A stretch of DNA of 25,168 nt. Origin: Candidatus Omnitrophica bacterium CG1_02_40_15 (GTDB taxonomy: Bacteria; Omnitrophota; Gorgyraeia; Gorgyraeales; Gorgyraeaceae). This document shows, one piece after another, positions 1 through 6,838 of this stretch (position 1 is its first letter; every line of letters starts with the position of its first letter). The position numbers and the translations under genes are program-made. Location: NCBI GenBank assembly GCA_001871815.1, contig MNVP01000079.1:1-25168 (forward strand), read 5' to 3'. The notes under the pieces are model-generated. The model was given only the letters and a program-made list of their open reading frames with translations. It was not told the DNA's origin and made no database searches.

Positions 1-78
1 CACGCTCATCCTACATTATCTGAGATAATTTGCGAAGCATCAGAAGCAATGCACAATAAAGCAATACACTCGCTTTAG
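1..78 (+). CDS. lpdA: Dihydrolipoyl dehydrogenase, C-terminal end (partial)
   Basis: Frame 1 is open from the window edge to the TAG at 76-78 and gives 25 residues beginning HAHPTLSEII. This matches the C-terminal signature of the E3 flavoprotein: the His after HAHPTLSE-type context belongs to the dimer-interface region that completes the active site of the other subunit. E3 reoxidises dihydrolipoyl groups of 2-oxoacid dehydrogenase complexes or the glycine cleavage system. Only the tail is visible, so which complex it serves cannot be told. Its stop codon lies inside the left arm of the rod-like repeat that follows. Identification rests on one short but distinctive motif. Confidence 0.75.
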   Translation, partial: HAHPTLSEIICEASEAMHNKAIHSL

Positions 79-245
79 AGGCAGATTGAGGTCTGAGGCA
101 CATTAGAATAGTTTCGGCAGATGTCCGCAAGGATTTATGGTGAGTTCTGTTCGGTTGACAATACGATAGTCGACAGAAGAACGAACCATAAACCGTAGCG
201 GACGGCGAAACGATTCAGTGCCGAATGGCCTCAATCTGCCTCTAA
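75..245 (+). repeat. Rod-like hairpin repeat, copy A
   Basis: Outer arms 75-93 and 227-245 are complementary over 19 bases with one wobble position. Inside them the two halves keep pairing through internal loops: GGCAC with GTGCC, GTTTCG with CGAAAC, GTCCGC (123-128) with GCGGAC (198-203), and TTTATGGT (134-141) with ACCATAAA (185-192). The conserved unpaired stretches include CTGAGGCACATTAGAA, GCAAGGATT and CCGTAGC. The same core recurs at 4702-4874 and, inverted, at 4438-4623. The copy starts in the stop codon of the upstream gene and ends just before an AAGGAG, so it fills most of the gap to nadD. It could be a structured RNA or a miniature mobile element. Confidence 0.85.
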
Positions 246-252
246 GGAGACT

Positions 253-306
253 ATGTATCGTCTAACAATATTAGGATATGTGAGAATATGCGAATCGGTA
301 TATTAG
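253..306 (+). CDS. Possible 17-codon leader ORF overlapping the nadD start
   Basis: AAGGAG at 244-249, formed where the copy A repeat ends, is followed by ATG at 253-255 and 17 codons to a TAG at 304-306. The ORF overlaps the first codons of nadD in another frame, which would allow translational coupling, since the nadD ATG itself has only a weak upstream ribosome site. The peptide has no recognisable motif. It may be chance: it is short and its ribosome site is a by-product of the repeat boundary. Confidence 0.25.
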   Translation: MYRLTILGYVRICESVY

Positions 307-854
307 GCGGGACATTTGATCCAGTGCATAATGGGCATATTTACCTTGCGAAGAAAATTTGTCAGAAATTATCTCTTGATAAGTTAATATTTATCCCTAC
401 ATATATCCCACCTCATAAAAAAGGCATTAAAGTGACTCAGGCAAAGCATAGATATAACATGCTTAAGCTTGCCGTATCAGGCAATAAAATTTTCAAGATA
501 TCTGATATGGAAATAAAAAGAAAAGGCAGGTCTTATTCAGTGGAAACCCTCAGGCGCTTGAGGAAAAAATACGGCCAAAAAACCGAACTATTTTTCATAA
601 CAGGTTCTGATTCCTTAAAAGAGCTGGATAAATGGAAAAACCTGCCTGAGATTTTAAGGCTTTGTAAATTTGTAATCGTAGAAAGGCCTGGATTTAAAAT
701 AAATAGAAACCTTAACGGCTTTATCTTATTGCGCATAAATGCAAAGGACATATCATCCAGCGATATACGTAATCGGATAGAATCAAAACCAGTAAAAAGC
801 CTGATACCAGCTAAGGTGAAGGCGTACATATCTAGACATAAGTTGTACACATAA
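288..854 (+). CDS. nadD: Nicotinate-nucleotide adenylyltransferase
   Basis: This enzyme transfers AMP from ATP to nicotinate mononucleotide, giving nicotinate adenine dinucleotide, the last intermediate before NAD. The 188-aa protein has the normal family length. The nucleotidyltransferase signature GGTFDPVHNGH is at residues 7-17 and the second nucleotide-binding motif, SSSDIR, is near residue 156. NadD next to RsfS is a common bacterial arrangement, here separated by a small zinc-ribbon gene. The ATG at 288 gives the canonical MRIGILGG start; the ribosome site is weak. Its product is also the substrate of LarB, encoded further along the window. Confidence 0.95.
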   Translation: MRIGILGGTFDPVHNGHIYLAKKICQKLSLDKLIFIPTYIPPHKKGIKVTQAKHRYNMLKLAVSGNKIFKISDMEIKRKGRSYSVETLRRLRKKYGQKTELFFITGSDSLKELDKWKNLPEILRLCKFVIVERPGFKINRNLNGFILLRINAKDISSSDIRNRIESKPVKSLIPAKVKAYISRHKLYT

Positions 855-900
855 AGGCCCAGGAGATACTTGCTAAATATAACGTGTTACCTGAGTATTC

Positions 901-931
901 AAATATTATAGCGTAAGGCGCAATAATATTT
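901..931. promoter_or_regulatory. AT-rich inverted repeat after nadD
   Basis: AAATATTAT (901-909) and ATAATATTT (923-931) are exact inverse complements around a short GC-containing centre. The right arm overlaps the -35 hexamer of the following promoter. It could be an operator or a weak terminator for nadD; it is not followed by a clear T-run, so neither is certain. Confidence 0.35.
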
Positions 932-958
932 GACAATTCGTGTTTAGTGTGCTAAAGT
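930..958 (+). promoter_or_regulatory. Sigma-70-type promoter for the small zinc-ribbon gene
   Basis: TTGACA at 930-935 is a perfect -35 hexamer. After a 17-base spacer comes TAAAGT at 953-958, a reasonable -10. The start codon of the 48-aa gene lies about 50 bases further on, behind an AAAGGAGG-type ribosome site. This suggests the small gene, and perhaps rsfS behind it, is transcribed independently of nadD. Confidence 0.6.
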
Positions 959-1007
959 TATTTCGTTTAAATCAACGGTATTGTACTATTAAAAAAGGAG
1001 GATGCAA

Positions 1008-1154
1008 ATGGCACAAGGTTATTGTGTAAAATGCAAGGCCAAGAAAGAAATGAAGGACGCAAAAGAAGTTATAATGAAGAACAAAAGAAAAGCAATGAAA
1101 GGTAAATGCCCTGTTTGCGATACAAGCATGTTTTGTATCATGGGCAATAAGTAA
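1008..1154 (+). CDS. Small zinc-ribbon protein (DUF5679-like)
   Basis: A 48-residue protein with two cysteine pairs, CVKC at about residues 6-9 and CPVC near residues 34-37, separated by a lysine-rich segment. A further Cys follows near residue 43. The arrangement is that of a single small zinc ribbon, and the sequence style matches the short DUF5679-type proteins, which have no established function. The start is well supported by GGAGG at 998-1002 just upstream and by a promoter about 50 bases before that. The abundance of lysine suggests nucleic-acid or ribosome association, which would suit the rsfS neighbour, but this is inference. Confidence 0.8.
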   Translation: MAQGYCVKCKAKKEMKDAKEVIMKNKRKAMKGKCPVCDTSMFCIMGNK

Positions 1155-1168
1155 AAGCATATCAATTT

Positions 1169-1555
1169 GTGAGATCCAAAGAAAAAGCGCTGCTTGTTGT
1201 GGAACTTGCGAAGGCAAAGTTAGCAGAGGATATTGTAATATTGGACATGAGGAAGGTGTCCAGTATTACGGATTTTTTTGTCATAGCGAGCGCATCTTCA
1301 ACAAAGCGGTGCCAGGCAATAGCAGAGAATATAGAACTAGGTTTGTCCAAAAAAGAAAAATCTACATCTAAGATAGAAGGCTACCGAGAAGGCCTATGGG
1401 TGCTTGTAGATGCCTATGACGTTGTAGCCCATATATTTTACACAGATGTGAGGAAGTTTTATAATTTGGAAGGCCTGTGGGGCGATGCTCCTAGAGTCAA
1501 TTTATGCCACAAAAAGAAAAAAGCTCGCTCAAAGAAAACCTCAACAAGAAGATAG
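1169..1555 (+). CDS. rsfS: Ribosomal silencing factor RsfS
   Basis: RsfS binds ribosomal protein L14 on the large subunit and blocks subunit joining when nutrients are scarce. The 128-aa product carries the family pattern: an opening helix LVVELAKAKLAEDIVILDM, the SITDFFVIASASS segment at about residues 29-42, and the terminal EGLWGDAP element. The start is a GTG. The last 17 codons form a basic tail (KKKKARSKK) and overlap the start of the next gene by 52 bases in another frame, so the two are probably translationally coupled. Confidence 0.93.
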   Translation: MRSKEKALLVVELAKAKLAEDIVILDMRKVSSITDFFVIASASSTKRCQAIAENIELGLSKKEKSTSKIEGYREGLWVLVDAYDVVAHIFYTDVRKFYNLEGLWGDAPRVNLCHKKKKARSKKTSTRR

Positions 1556-2634
1556 AAGAATTTTCCGCGCTTTATGAAGTTGGCAAATTCATAACTTCAA
1601 CCCTTCATCTGGATGAAGTCCTTGCGCTTATAACAAAAAAAGCAGCTACTATAATGGACGCATCTGCCTGTTCCTTGAGGCTGTTAGATAAATCAGGCCA
1701 TGAGCTTTTATTACGTTCTTCTTACGGCTTCGCCAATAAAAGGTTTCAAAAGATTAAAAAAAGCCTCAAGGTAGGCGAAAGTATTGCTGGTAGGGTTGTA
1801 AAAAACAGCAGAGCTTATGTTATAAACGACCTGAGGAAAGAAAAAAAATATAAGTACTCATATCATGCGACGCAAAAAGGGCTCAGATCTCTTGTAACTG
1901 TTCCTTTGGTGCAGAAAGATAAGATTATAGGCGTTTTGAGTATTTATAATACAAAGGTTGGTAAATATACGCCTGAAGACGTGAAACTATTAGAAATGTT
2001 TTCCAGCCAGGCTGCCATAGCTATTGAAAATGCCAGGCTTTTTGAACAGGCGCAAACAGGCTATCTGAATACTATAAGAACGCTTTCAAATATCATAGAC
2101 GCTAAAGACAGTCAGACATTCGGACATTCTGAGCGCGTAATGAAGCATTGCATGAGTATTGCGCAGGTTCTCAAATTTACTGAAGATCAAAAAGAGGTAT
2201 TGAAATACGCTGGGCTTCTGCATGATATAGGCAAAATAGGGATAGATGTAGGTATATTAAGAAAGCCGGCCAAACTTACCAAGGATGAATGGAAGATCAT
2301 GGTTATGCATCCTGTAGTTGGTTCCGGGATTGTAGAGCAGATAGGATTTCTGGACGATCTTGCGCCTATTATATTGCATCATCACGAAAGATATGACGGC
2401 AAAGGATATCCATCCAAATTAAAGAAAGAAAAGATTCCTTTGGGCGCCAGGATACTTTCGGTTGTAGATGCGTACGAATCAATGGTTTCGGACAGGCCTT
2501 ACAGGAAAGCGCTGTCTTCTAAAAAAATCAGGCAAGAATTATTAGAAGGCGCAGGCACTCAATTCGACCCTAGTATAGTGAAGATTTTTTTAAAGATACT
2601 ATGTAAGAAAAGCTATAAATCCCAAAAAGCCTGA
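1504..2634 (+). CDS. GAF domain / HD-GYP phosphodiesterase
   Basis: The 376-aa protein has an N-terminal GAF sensor domain (about residues 15-170) and a C-terminal HD-GYP domain (about 190-365). HD-GYP enzymes hydrolyse cyclic di-GMP at a two- or three-iron centre. The metal ligands are visible: His208 in GHSERV, His240-Asp241 in LLHDIGKIGI, the HHHERYDGKGYP run with G301-Y302-P303, and the VVDAYE aspartate. There are no membrane segments, so it should be cytoplasmic with a ligand- or redox-sensing GAF. The next downstream Met lies inside the GAF domain, so the start inside rsfS is the best choice. The ligand of the GAF cannot be told. Confidence 0.92.
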   Translation: MPQKEKSSLKENLNKKIEEFSALYEVGKFITSTLHLDEVLALITKKAATIMDASACSLRLLDKSGHELLLRSSYGFANKRFQKIKKSLKVGESIAGRVVKNSRAYVINDLRKEKKYKYSYHATQKGLRSLVTVPLVQKDKIIGVLSIYNTKVGKYTPEDVKLLEMFSSQAAIAIENARLFEQAQTGYLNTIRTLSNIIDAKDSQTFGHSERVMKHCMSIAQVLKFTEDQKEVLKYAGLLHDIGKIGIDVGILRKPAKLTKDEWKIMVMHPVVGSGIVEQIGFLDDLAPIILHHHERYDGKGYPSKLKKEKIPLGARILSVVDAYESMVSDRPYRKALSSKKIRQELLEGAGTQFDPSIVKIFLKILCKKSYKSQKA

Positions 2635-2639
2635 CCCTG

Positions 2640-2743
2640 CTTCGCTCTTAGGGTATACGATTAAGCTTGCAATGACGAGCTATACAGGGTTATCCCGCCG
2701 AAGCTCATCATAGTGAGCTTACGCATATATCCTAAGAGCGAAG
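2640..2743. repeat. Multibranched palindromic element between HD-GYP gene and argS
   Basis: CTTCGCTCTTAGG at 2640-2652 is exactly complementary to CCTAAGAGCGAAG at 2731-2743 (13 bp). Between them are smaller hairpins: GTATA/TATAC, GGG/CCC around TTAT, and AAGCTCA (2701-2707) with TGAGCTT (2714-2720). The whole would fold as a closing stem with three branches. It has no second copy in the window. It occupies nearly the whole 130-base gap and leaves argS without an obvious ribosome site apart from weak CCTCC/TTTT sequence. Confidence 0.6.
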
Positions 2744-2764
2744 GCGGACAACCCCTCCTGTTTT

Positions 2765-4417
2765 ATGATCAAGATAGAGATAGATTTAATAATAGCTATA
2801 AAAGAGGCTGTAAAAAAAGCGTTTCCTGGAATATCAGCTAATGCTGTTGAAGGCCTTTCGCTGGAGGTTCCGAAAGATAAGAGGTTCGGGGATTTCTCCA
2901 GCAATATAGCGATGAGATTATCCAGAGAGCTAAGAAAAGCTCCTCTGGATATAGCATCCGGCATTATTAAACATATTGACAAATCAGGTATGATCCAGAG
3001 TGTAAAAATTGAAAAACCAGGATTTATAAATTTTTATATTTCAAACAAGCGAGTTATAAGCGCTCTTGAAGATATTGTTAAAGAAGGCGTTGGATTTGGA
3101 AGTTCAACTCTCGGCAAGTCTAAAAAGGCGCAGATAGAATTTGTAAGCGCAAATCCCACAGGCCCCTTAACAGTAGCTCATGGAAGGCAGGCAGCTATAG
3201 GAGATTCTCTTGCCAGGATTTTGAAATTCTGCGGTTATAATGTTATTAAAGAATACTATATAAATGATGAGGGTGTGCAGATACAGGCCCTTGGAAAATC
3301 GCTTAAGGCCATGTTTATGGAATTAATGAACAAAGAATCAGAATTTCCGGAGAATGGTTATAAGGGCAGGTATATTTATGAGATGGCAAAGGCCCTTACC
3401 CTGACCCTCTCCCCTGAAAAGGGGAGAGGGAAGGGTGAGGGGTTATCCGATGATTTTTTTATGGAATATGCAGTTAAAGAAATAATGGGCACAATAACAA
3501 AGGACCTGGAGAATTTTGGAGTTCATTTTGATGTGTGGTATAGCCAGAAGTCCCTTGCAAAATCAGGAAAGATAGAAAAGGTTCTAGAGATTTTAAAGGA
3601 CAAAAAGTTTTTGTACCAAAAAGACGATGCCACGTGGTTCAGGTCAACTGATTTTGGAGACGATAAAGACAGAGTTGTTATAAAGAATGACGGCTCGTAT
3701 ACATATGTTACGCCTGATATAGCTTATCATAAGGAGAAATTTGAAAAAGGATATGAGAAGATAATAAATATCTGGGGCCCTGACCATCACGGATATATAA
3801 GCCGGATAAAAGCAGCCTGTCAGGCGCTTGGTTACGATAAAGAAAAATTGTCTATACTCATAGCCCAGCTTGTTACACTTTATAGAGATGGGAAGCCAGT
3901 CAAGATGTCTACAAGAGAAGGAGAGTTCGTAACCCTGCGCGAGATTATAAACGAGGTTGGCAGAGACGCTAGCAGGTTCTTTTTTATTATGAGGAGGACA
4001 GAATCCCATCTCGATTTTGACCTGGCGCTTGCAAAGGCCGAGACGATGGACAACCCTGTTTATTATATACAGTACGCCCACGCAAGGATTTCCAGCATAA
4101 TAGAATTTTCTGAAAACGTAAAACCAAACCTTGATAATCTGGCGCTTCTGGATAAACAGCAGGAGATGGATTTAATAAAAACCCTGGTGCATTATCCTAA
4201 GATAATCGAGGCAGCGGCAGCAAATCTGGAGCCCTATATACTTCTGGCATATCTTCAAGACCTAGCAGGTTTTTTTCATTCCTATTACAACGCTTATCGC
4301 ATAGTTACAAATGATAAGCCTCTTACCGAGGCAAGGATTGTTCTTATACATGCTGTCAAGAACGTCTTATCAAGCGGGCTTAATTTATTAGGCGTAAACG
4401 CGCTTGAGAAGATGTAG
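2765..4417 (+). CDS. argS: Arginyl-tRNA synthetase with an in-frame repeat insertion
   Basis: Class I synthetase that charges tRNA-Arg. The 550 aa carry the Arg-S N-terminal domain (about 1-90), the catalytic core and a C-terminal DALR anticodon-binding domain with its usual QYAHARISSI segment. The HIGH motif is in the variant form T136-V-A-H139 after NPTGPL, a form I recall from other bacterial ArgRS; the KMSKS counterpart is KMSTR at about 380-384. Residues about 210-227 are encoded by a palindrome (arms 3405-3414 and 3421-3430, extended by 3394-3402 with 3432-3440) that reads LTLTLSPEKGRGKGEG and looks foreign to the family. The reading frame is kept, so the gene is probably functional. 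Confidence 0.94.
   Translation: MIKIEIDLIIAIKEAVKKAFPGISANAVEGLSLEVPKDKRFGDFSSNIAMRLSRELRKAPLDIASGIIKHIDKSGMIQSVKIEKPGFINFYISNKRVISALEDIVKEGVGFGSSTLGKSKKAQIEFVSANPTGPLTVAHGRQAAIGDSLARILKFCGYNVIKEYYINDEGVQIQALGKSLKAMFMELMNKESEFPENGYKGRYIYEMAKALTLTLSPEKGRGKGEGLSDDFFMEYAVKEIMGTITKDLENFGVHFDVWYSQKSLAKSGKIEKVLEILKDKKFLYQKDDATWFRSTDFGDDKDRVVIKNDGSYTYVTPDIAYHKEKFEKGYEKIINIWGPDHHGYISRIKAACQALGYDKEKLSILIAQLVTLYRDGKPVKMSTREGEFVTLREIINEVGRDASRFFFIMRRTESHLDFDLALAKAETMDNPVYYIQYAHARISSIIEFSENVKPNLDNLALLDKQQEMDLIKTLVHYPKIIEAAAANLEPYILLAYLQDLAGFFHSYYNAYRIVTNDKPLTEARIVLIHAVKNVLSSGLNLLGVNALEKM
3394..3440. repeat. Palindromic repeat inserted in frame within argS
   Basis: CCCTCTCCCC (3405-3414) pairs exactly with GGGGAGAGGG (3421-3430). 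An outer stem CCTTACCCT (3394-3402) pairs with AGGGTGAGG (3432-3440) through one G-T position. The sequence is of the widespread extragenic CCTCTCCCC/GGGGAGAGG type, yet here it lies within a coding gene and adds about 17 codons without a stop. Confidence 0.85.
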
Positions 4418-4430
4418 CTATCTATAATAT

Positions 4431-4681
4431 CTTTCTGGCTGTCAGGCTGGGTCATTCGGCACAGAGATGGTTTCGCCGTGCGCTACGGTTTGCGGCTCAT
4501 TTTTTATACTGCAGGTAGTCTTGACAGTATAAAAAACTTCGCCGCAATTCCTTGCGCACTTATATTAGAAAGAATCAATTATGCCGAAACCTCTCAAATG
4601 TGCCTCAGGCCCAGCCTGACAGCAGACACGGGGCCCGCTCGAATCGACGAGGCTTTTCTCAAAACCTGCCAGCCAGAAAGA
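4431..4681. repeat. Composite structured gap element after argS
   Basis: CTTTCTGGCTG at 4431-4441 is exactly complementary to CAGCCAGAAAG at 4671-4681. This outer stem encloses rod repeat copy C and two short hairpins: CTCG/CGAG around 4640-4653, and GG-TTTT/AAAA-CC at about 4651-4666. It belongs to the 467-base gap 4418-4884, which contains no convincing gene. An open frame at 4478-4693 lies entirely in the repeats and has no protein-like character. Confidence 0.6.
4438..4623 (-). repeat. Rod-like hairpin repeat, copy C (inverted)
   Basis: Read on the minus strand this has the same core as copies A and B: CTGAGGCACATT, TTTCGGCA, GCGCAAGGAATT, AACCGTAGCGCAC and GTGCCGAATG. Arms 4438-4451 and 4610-4623 are a 14-bp perfect inverted repeat. 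The stem that is GTCCGC/GCGGAC in A and B is GTGCGC/GCGCAC here (plus-strand 4554-4559 and 4478-4483), a compensatory change. The apical part is longer and ends in a TTTTTTATACTG/CAGTATAAAAAA hairpin. Its orientation opposite to the genes argues that the family is mobile. Confidence 0.85.
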
Positions 4682-4701
4682 GTAACAATTTAATATTATC
4701 A

Positions 4702-4874
4702 AGTTAAGACAGACTGGAACCTGAGGCACATTAGAAAAATTTTGGCAAATGTCCGCAAGGATTTACAGCGAGTTTCGGTCGAGTGACAGAGCGATAGTCG
4801 GCAGAGAAACGAGCTGTAAGCCGTAGCGGACGGCAAAATTATTTCGTGCCGAATGGTTCCAGCCTGCCTTAACT
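4702..4874 (+). repeat. Rod-like hairpin repeat, copy B
   Basis: Arms 4702-4721 and 4855-4874 pair over 18 of 20 positions and are unrelated in sequence to the arms of copies A and C. The core follows copy A almost base for base, but GTTTCG/CGAAAC has become ATTTTG/CAAAAT and TTATGGT/ACCATAA has become TTACAGC/GCTGTAA (4763-4769 with 4813-4819). These paired changes preserve the helix. The copy ends 10 bases before the ATG of mfd, which has no visible ribosome site. Confidence 0.85.
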
Positions 4875-4884
4875 ATAATTTAAT

Positions 4885-6774
4885 ATGTTCGAATCGATCA
4901 AAATCTATAAAGGCGGGGCCCTGGATTATAAATCTCTTGCCAGTCAACTAGTTGAGTATGGCTATGAGAGGCGGGAGATGATTTCTGAGACAGGGGATTT
5001 CAGCATGCGCGGCGGCATAATAGATATATTCCCGCCTACCTTTGAAGGCCCTGTCAGGATTGAATTGTCAGGCAATATCGTAGAATCCATAAGAAGTTAT
5101 AGCATGCTTTCTTCTGAAACCCTTGAAGAGCACGCAATGACCATAATCCTTCCCAAGCTCGGCATCTATCCGAAAAGGAAAAAAGTAGTAGATCTAGGCG
5201 AAAAAATCCCTTTAGTTTCATTTGTAGATATACAAGTAAATGACTATGTGGTCCATGTAGATCACGGCATAGGCATATTCAGGGGTTTTAAGAAGATAAA
5301 ATTCGGCGAAGAAGAAAAAGAAAATATAATAATAGACTACGCTGATAATGACAGGCTTTATGTCCCGATAGAGGAGATGCATCTGATACAAAAGTATGTT
5401 GCATTTGAGCGCAGGCCGCCCAAGCTTTATAAGCTTGGCAGTAAAATGTGGAAGGCGGTAAAAGAGAGGGTTAAAAAAGGTATTCATTCCATGGCGTTTG
5501 AACTGCTGGAGATAAATGCAATGCGTTCCAAACTGGATGGTTTCCGGTTTTCAAAAGATACAGAATGGCAGGCACAATTTGAAAATAATTTTTCATTTAA
5601 GGAAACTTCTGACCAGCTGCGGTCCACAGCTGAAGTAAAAAAAGACATGGAATCTACAAGGCCGATGGATAGGCTTTTATGCGGAGATGTAGGATATGGC
5701 AAGACAGAGGTTGCGCTGAGGGCTGCTTTTAAAGCAATTATGGATAATAAACAAGTGGCTATGCTGGTTCCCACTACTATCTTAGCAGAGCAGCATTTTA
5801 TAACGTTTAAAAACAGGATGAAGGATTTTCCTATAATGGTGGAGATGGTGAGCCGCTTCAGGACGCAAAGCGAGACAGGCCGCATATTAAAAGAAGCAGA
5901 AAACGGGGCTATTGATATATTGATAGGCACACACGCAATACTCAGAAAGGATATAAGATTTAAAGACCTTGGGCTTGTGATAATAGACGAAGAACAGAGA
6001 TTCGGGGTCAAGGATAAAGAGAAGCTTAAAAAAGTCAGGCTTACGGTGGATGTCTTGACGCTTACTGCCACACCTATACCAAGAACCCTTTATATGTCTT
6101 TAATGGGGGTAAAGGATATGTCTATCATAGAAACGCCTCCCAAGGACAGGCTTCCCGTGGAGGTAATTGTTGCAGAATATGATGACAATCTTATAAAGAA
6201 AGCAATACTTTTTGAAAAGAAAAGAAATGGGCAGGTGTTTTTTGTGCACAATAGGATAGAAGGCATTGAGAAAATAGCTGATAGGATACGAGGCCTGGTC
6301 CCAGGCGTAAAGGTCGCTTTGGCGCACGGCAGAATGCATTCAAAAGAATTAGAAAGCATAATGAGAGACTTTATGAAAGGAGATATTGACGTTTTGATAT
6401 CAACGGTTATAATAGAGTCAGGCATTGATATACCAAATGCCAATACCCTTATAGTAAACCGCTCGGATATGTTTGGCCTTGCTGATTTATATCAGCTAAA
6501 AGGCAGGGTAGGCAGATTTAAAAACAAGGCGCATGCGTATTTTCTTGTTCCAAGAGGGCACATATTAAGCAGGGAGTCAGAAAGAAGGCTGGACGCCCTG
6601 GAGCGCTATAAAGACCTTGGTTCCGGATTTAAGATAGCAATGGAAGACCTGGAAATAAGAGGCGCTGGAAACCTGCTAGGAAAAGAACAGCATGGATATA
6701 TATCTGCGATAGGTTTTGATTTATATTGCAGGATATTAAAAGAGATTGCTTCGTCGCTTCGTTCCTCGCAATGA
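4885..6774 (+). CDS. mfd: Transcription-repair coupling factor Mfd, reduced form
   Basis: Mfd pushes stalled RNA polymerase off DNA and recruits UvrA. The 629-aa product is far shorter than the usual 1100 or so. It opens with the UvrA-binding D2-type segment (residues about 12-95, motif RGGIIDIFPP), then passes directly to the polymerase-interacting domain (about 112-175, YVVHVDHGIG). The RecG-like motor follows: Walker A GDVGYGKTE near 268-276, DEEQ near 369, TATPIPRT, and the RGAGNLLG end motif. The D1a, D1b, D3 and C-terminal D7 regions appear missing. An in-frame stop at 4876-4878 excludes extension upstream, and the last residues (SSLRSSQ) come from a repeat. It could be a streamlined enzyme or a degraded one. 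Confidence 0.88.
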   Translation: MFESIKIYKGGALDYKSLASQLVEYGYERREMISETGDFSMRGGIIDIFPPTFEGPVRIELSGNIVESIRSYSMLSSETLEEHAMTIILPKLGIYPKRKKVVDLGEKIPLVSFVDIQVNDYVVHVDHGIGIFRGFKKIKFGEEEKENIIIDYADNDRLYVPIEEMHLIQKYVAFERRPPKLYKLGSKMWKAVKERVKKGIHSMAFELLEINAMRSKLDGFRFSKDTEWQAQFENNFSFKETSDQLRSTAEVKKDMESTRPMDRLLCGDVGYGKTEVALRAAFKAIMDNKQVAMLVPTTILAEQHFITFKNRMKDFPIMVEMVSRFRTQSETGRILKEAENGAIDILIGTHAILRKDIRFKDLGLVIIDEEQRFGVKDKEKLKKVRLTVDVLTLTATPIPRTLYMSLMGVKDMSIIETPPKDRLPVEVIVAEYDDNLIKKAILFEKKRNGQVFFVHNRIEGIEKIADRIRGLVPGVKVALAHGRMHSKELESIMRDFMKGDIDVLISTVIIESGIDIPNANTLIVNRSDMFGLADLYQLKGRVGRFKNKAHAYFLVPRGHILSRESERRLDALERYKDLGSGFKIAMEDLEIRGAGNLLGKEQHGYISAIGFDLYCRILKEIASSLRSSQ

Positions 6775-6835
6775 CATTCTCTTTTGTCATTGCGAGGCCG
6801 CCATTGTTTCGGTGGCGGCCGAAGCAATCTCAAAA
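6747..6835. repeat. GCGAGG-type dispersed palindrome between mfd and the SurA-like gene
   Basis: The stretch holds GCTTCG motifs and CCTCGCAATGACA, then TGTCATTGCGAGG as its inverse complement (right arm about 6785-6797), then a GGCCGCCA/TGGCGGCC hairpin and GAAGCAATCTC. This is the familiar interspersed type with ATTGCGAGG and GAAGCAATCTC ends, seen in many bacterial genomes. It supplies the final codons and stop of mfd and reaches to within a few bases of the next gene's start. A related insertion lies inside rsmA at about 9021-9114. Confidence 0.75.
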
Positions 6836-6838
6836 AAT

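Noticed and set aside
75..245. Group II intron or retron RNA
   Set aside because: No domain V sequence, no reverse transcriptase and only about 170 bases in a single rod-like hairpin.
3644..4081. Long antisense frames, e.g. opposite argS and mfd
   Set aside because: They are shadows of strongly supported genes on the plus strand, without ribosome sites or motifs.
4478..4693. A 71-codon open frame in the argS-mfd gap
   Set aside because: It lies entirely within rod repeat copy C and its flanking hairpins, has no ribosome site and no protein-like motif.
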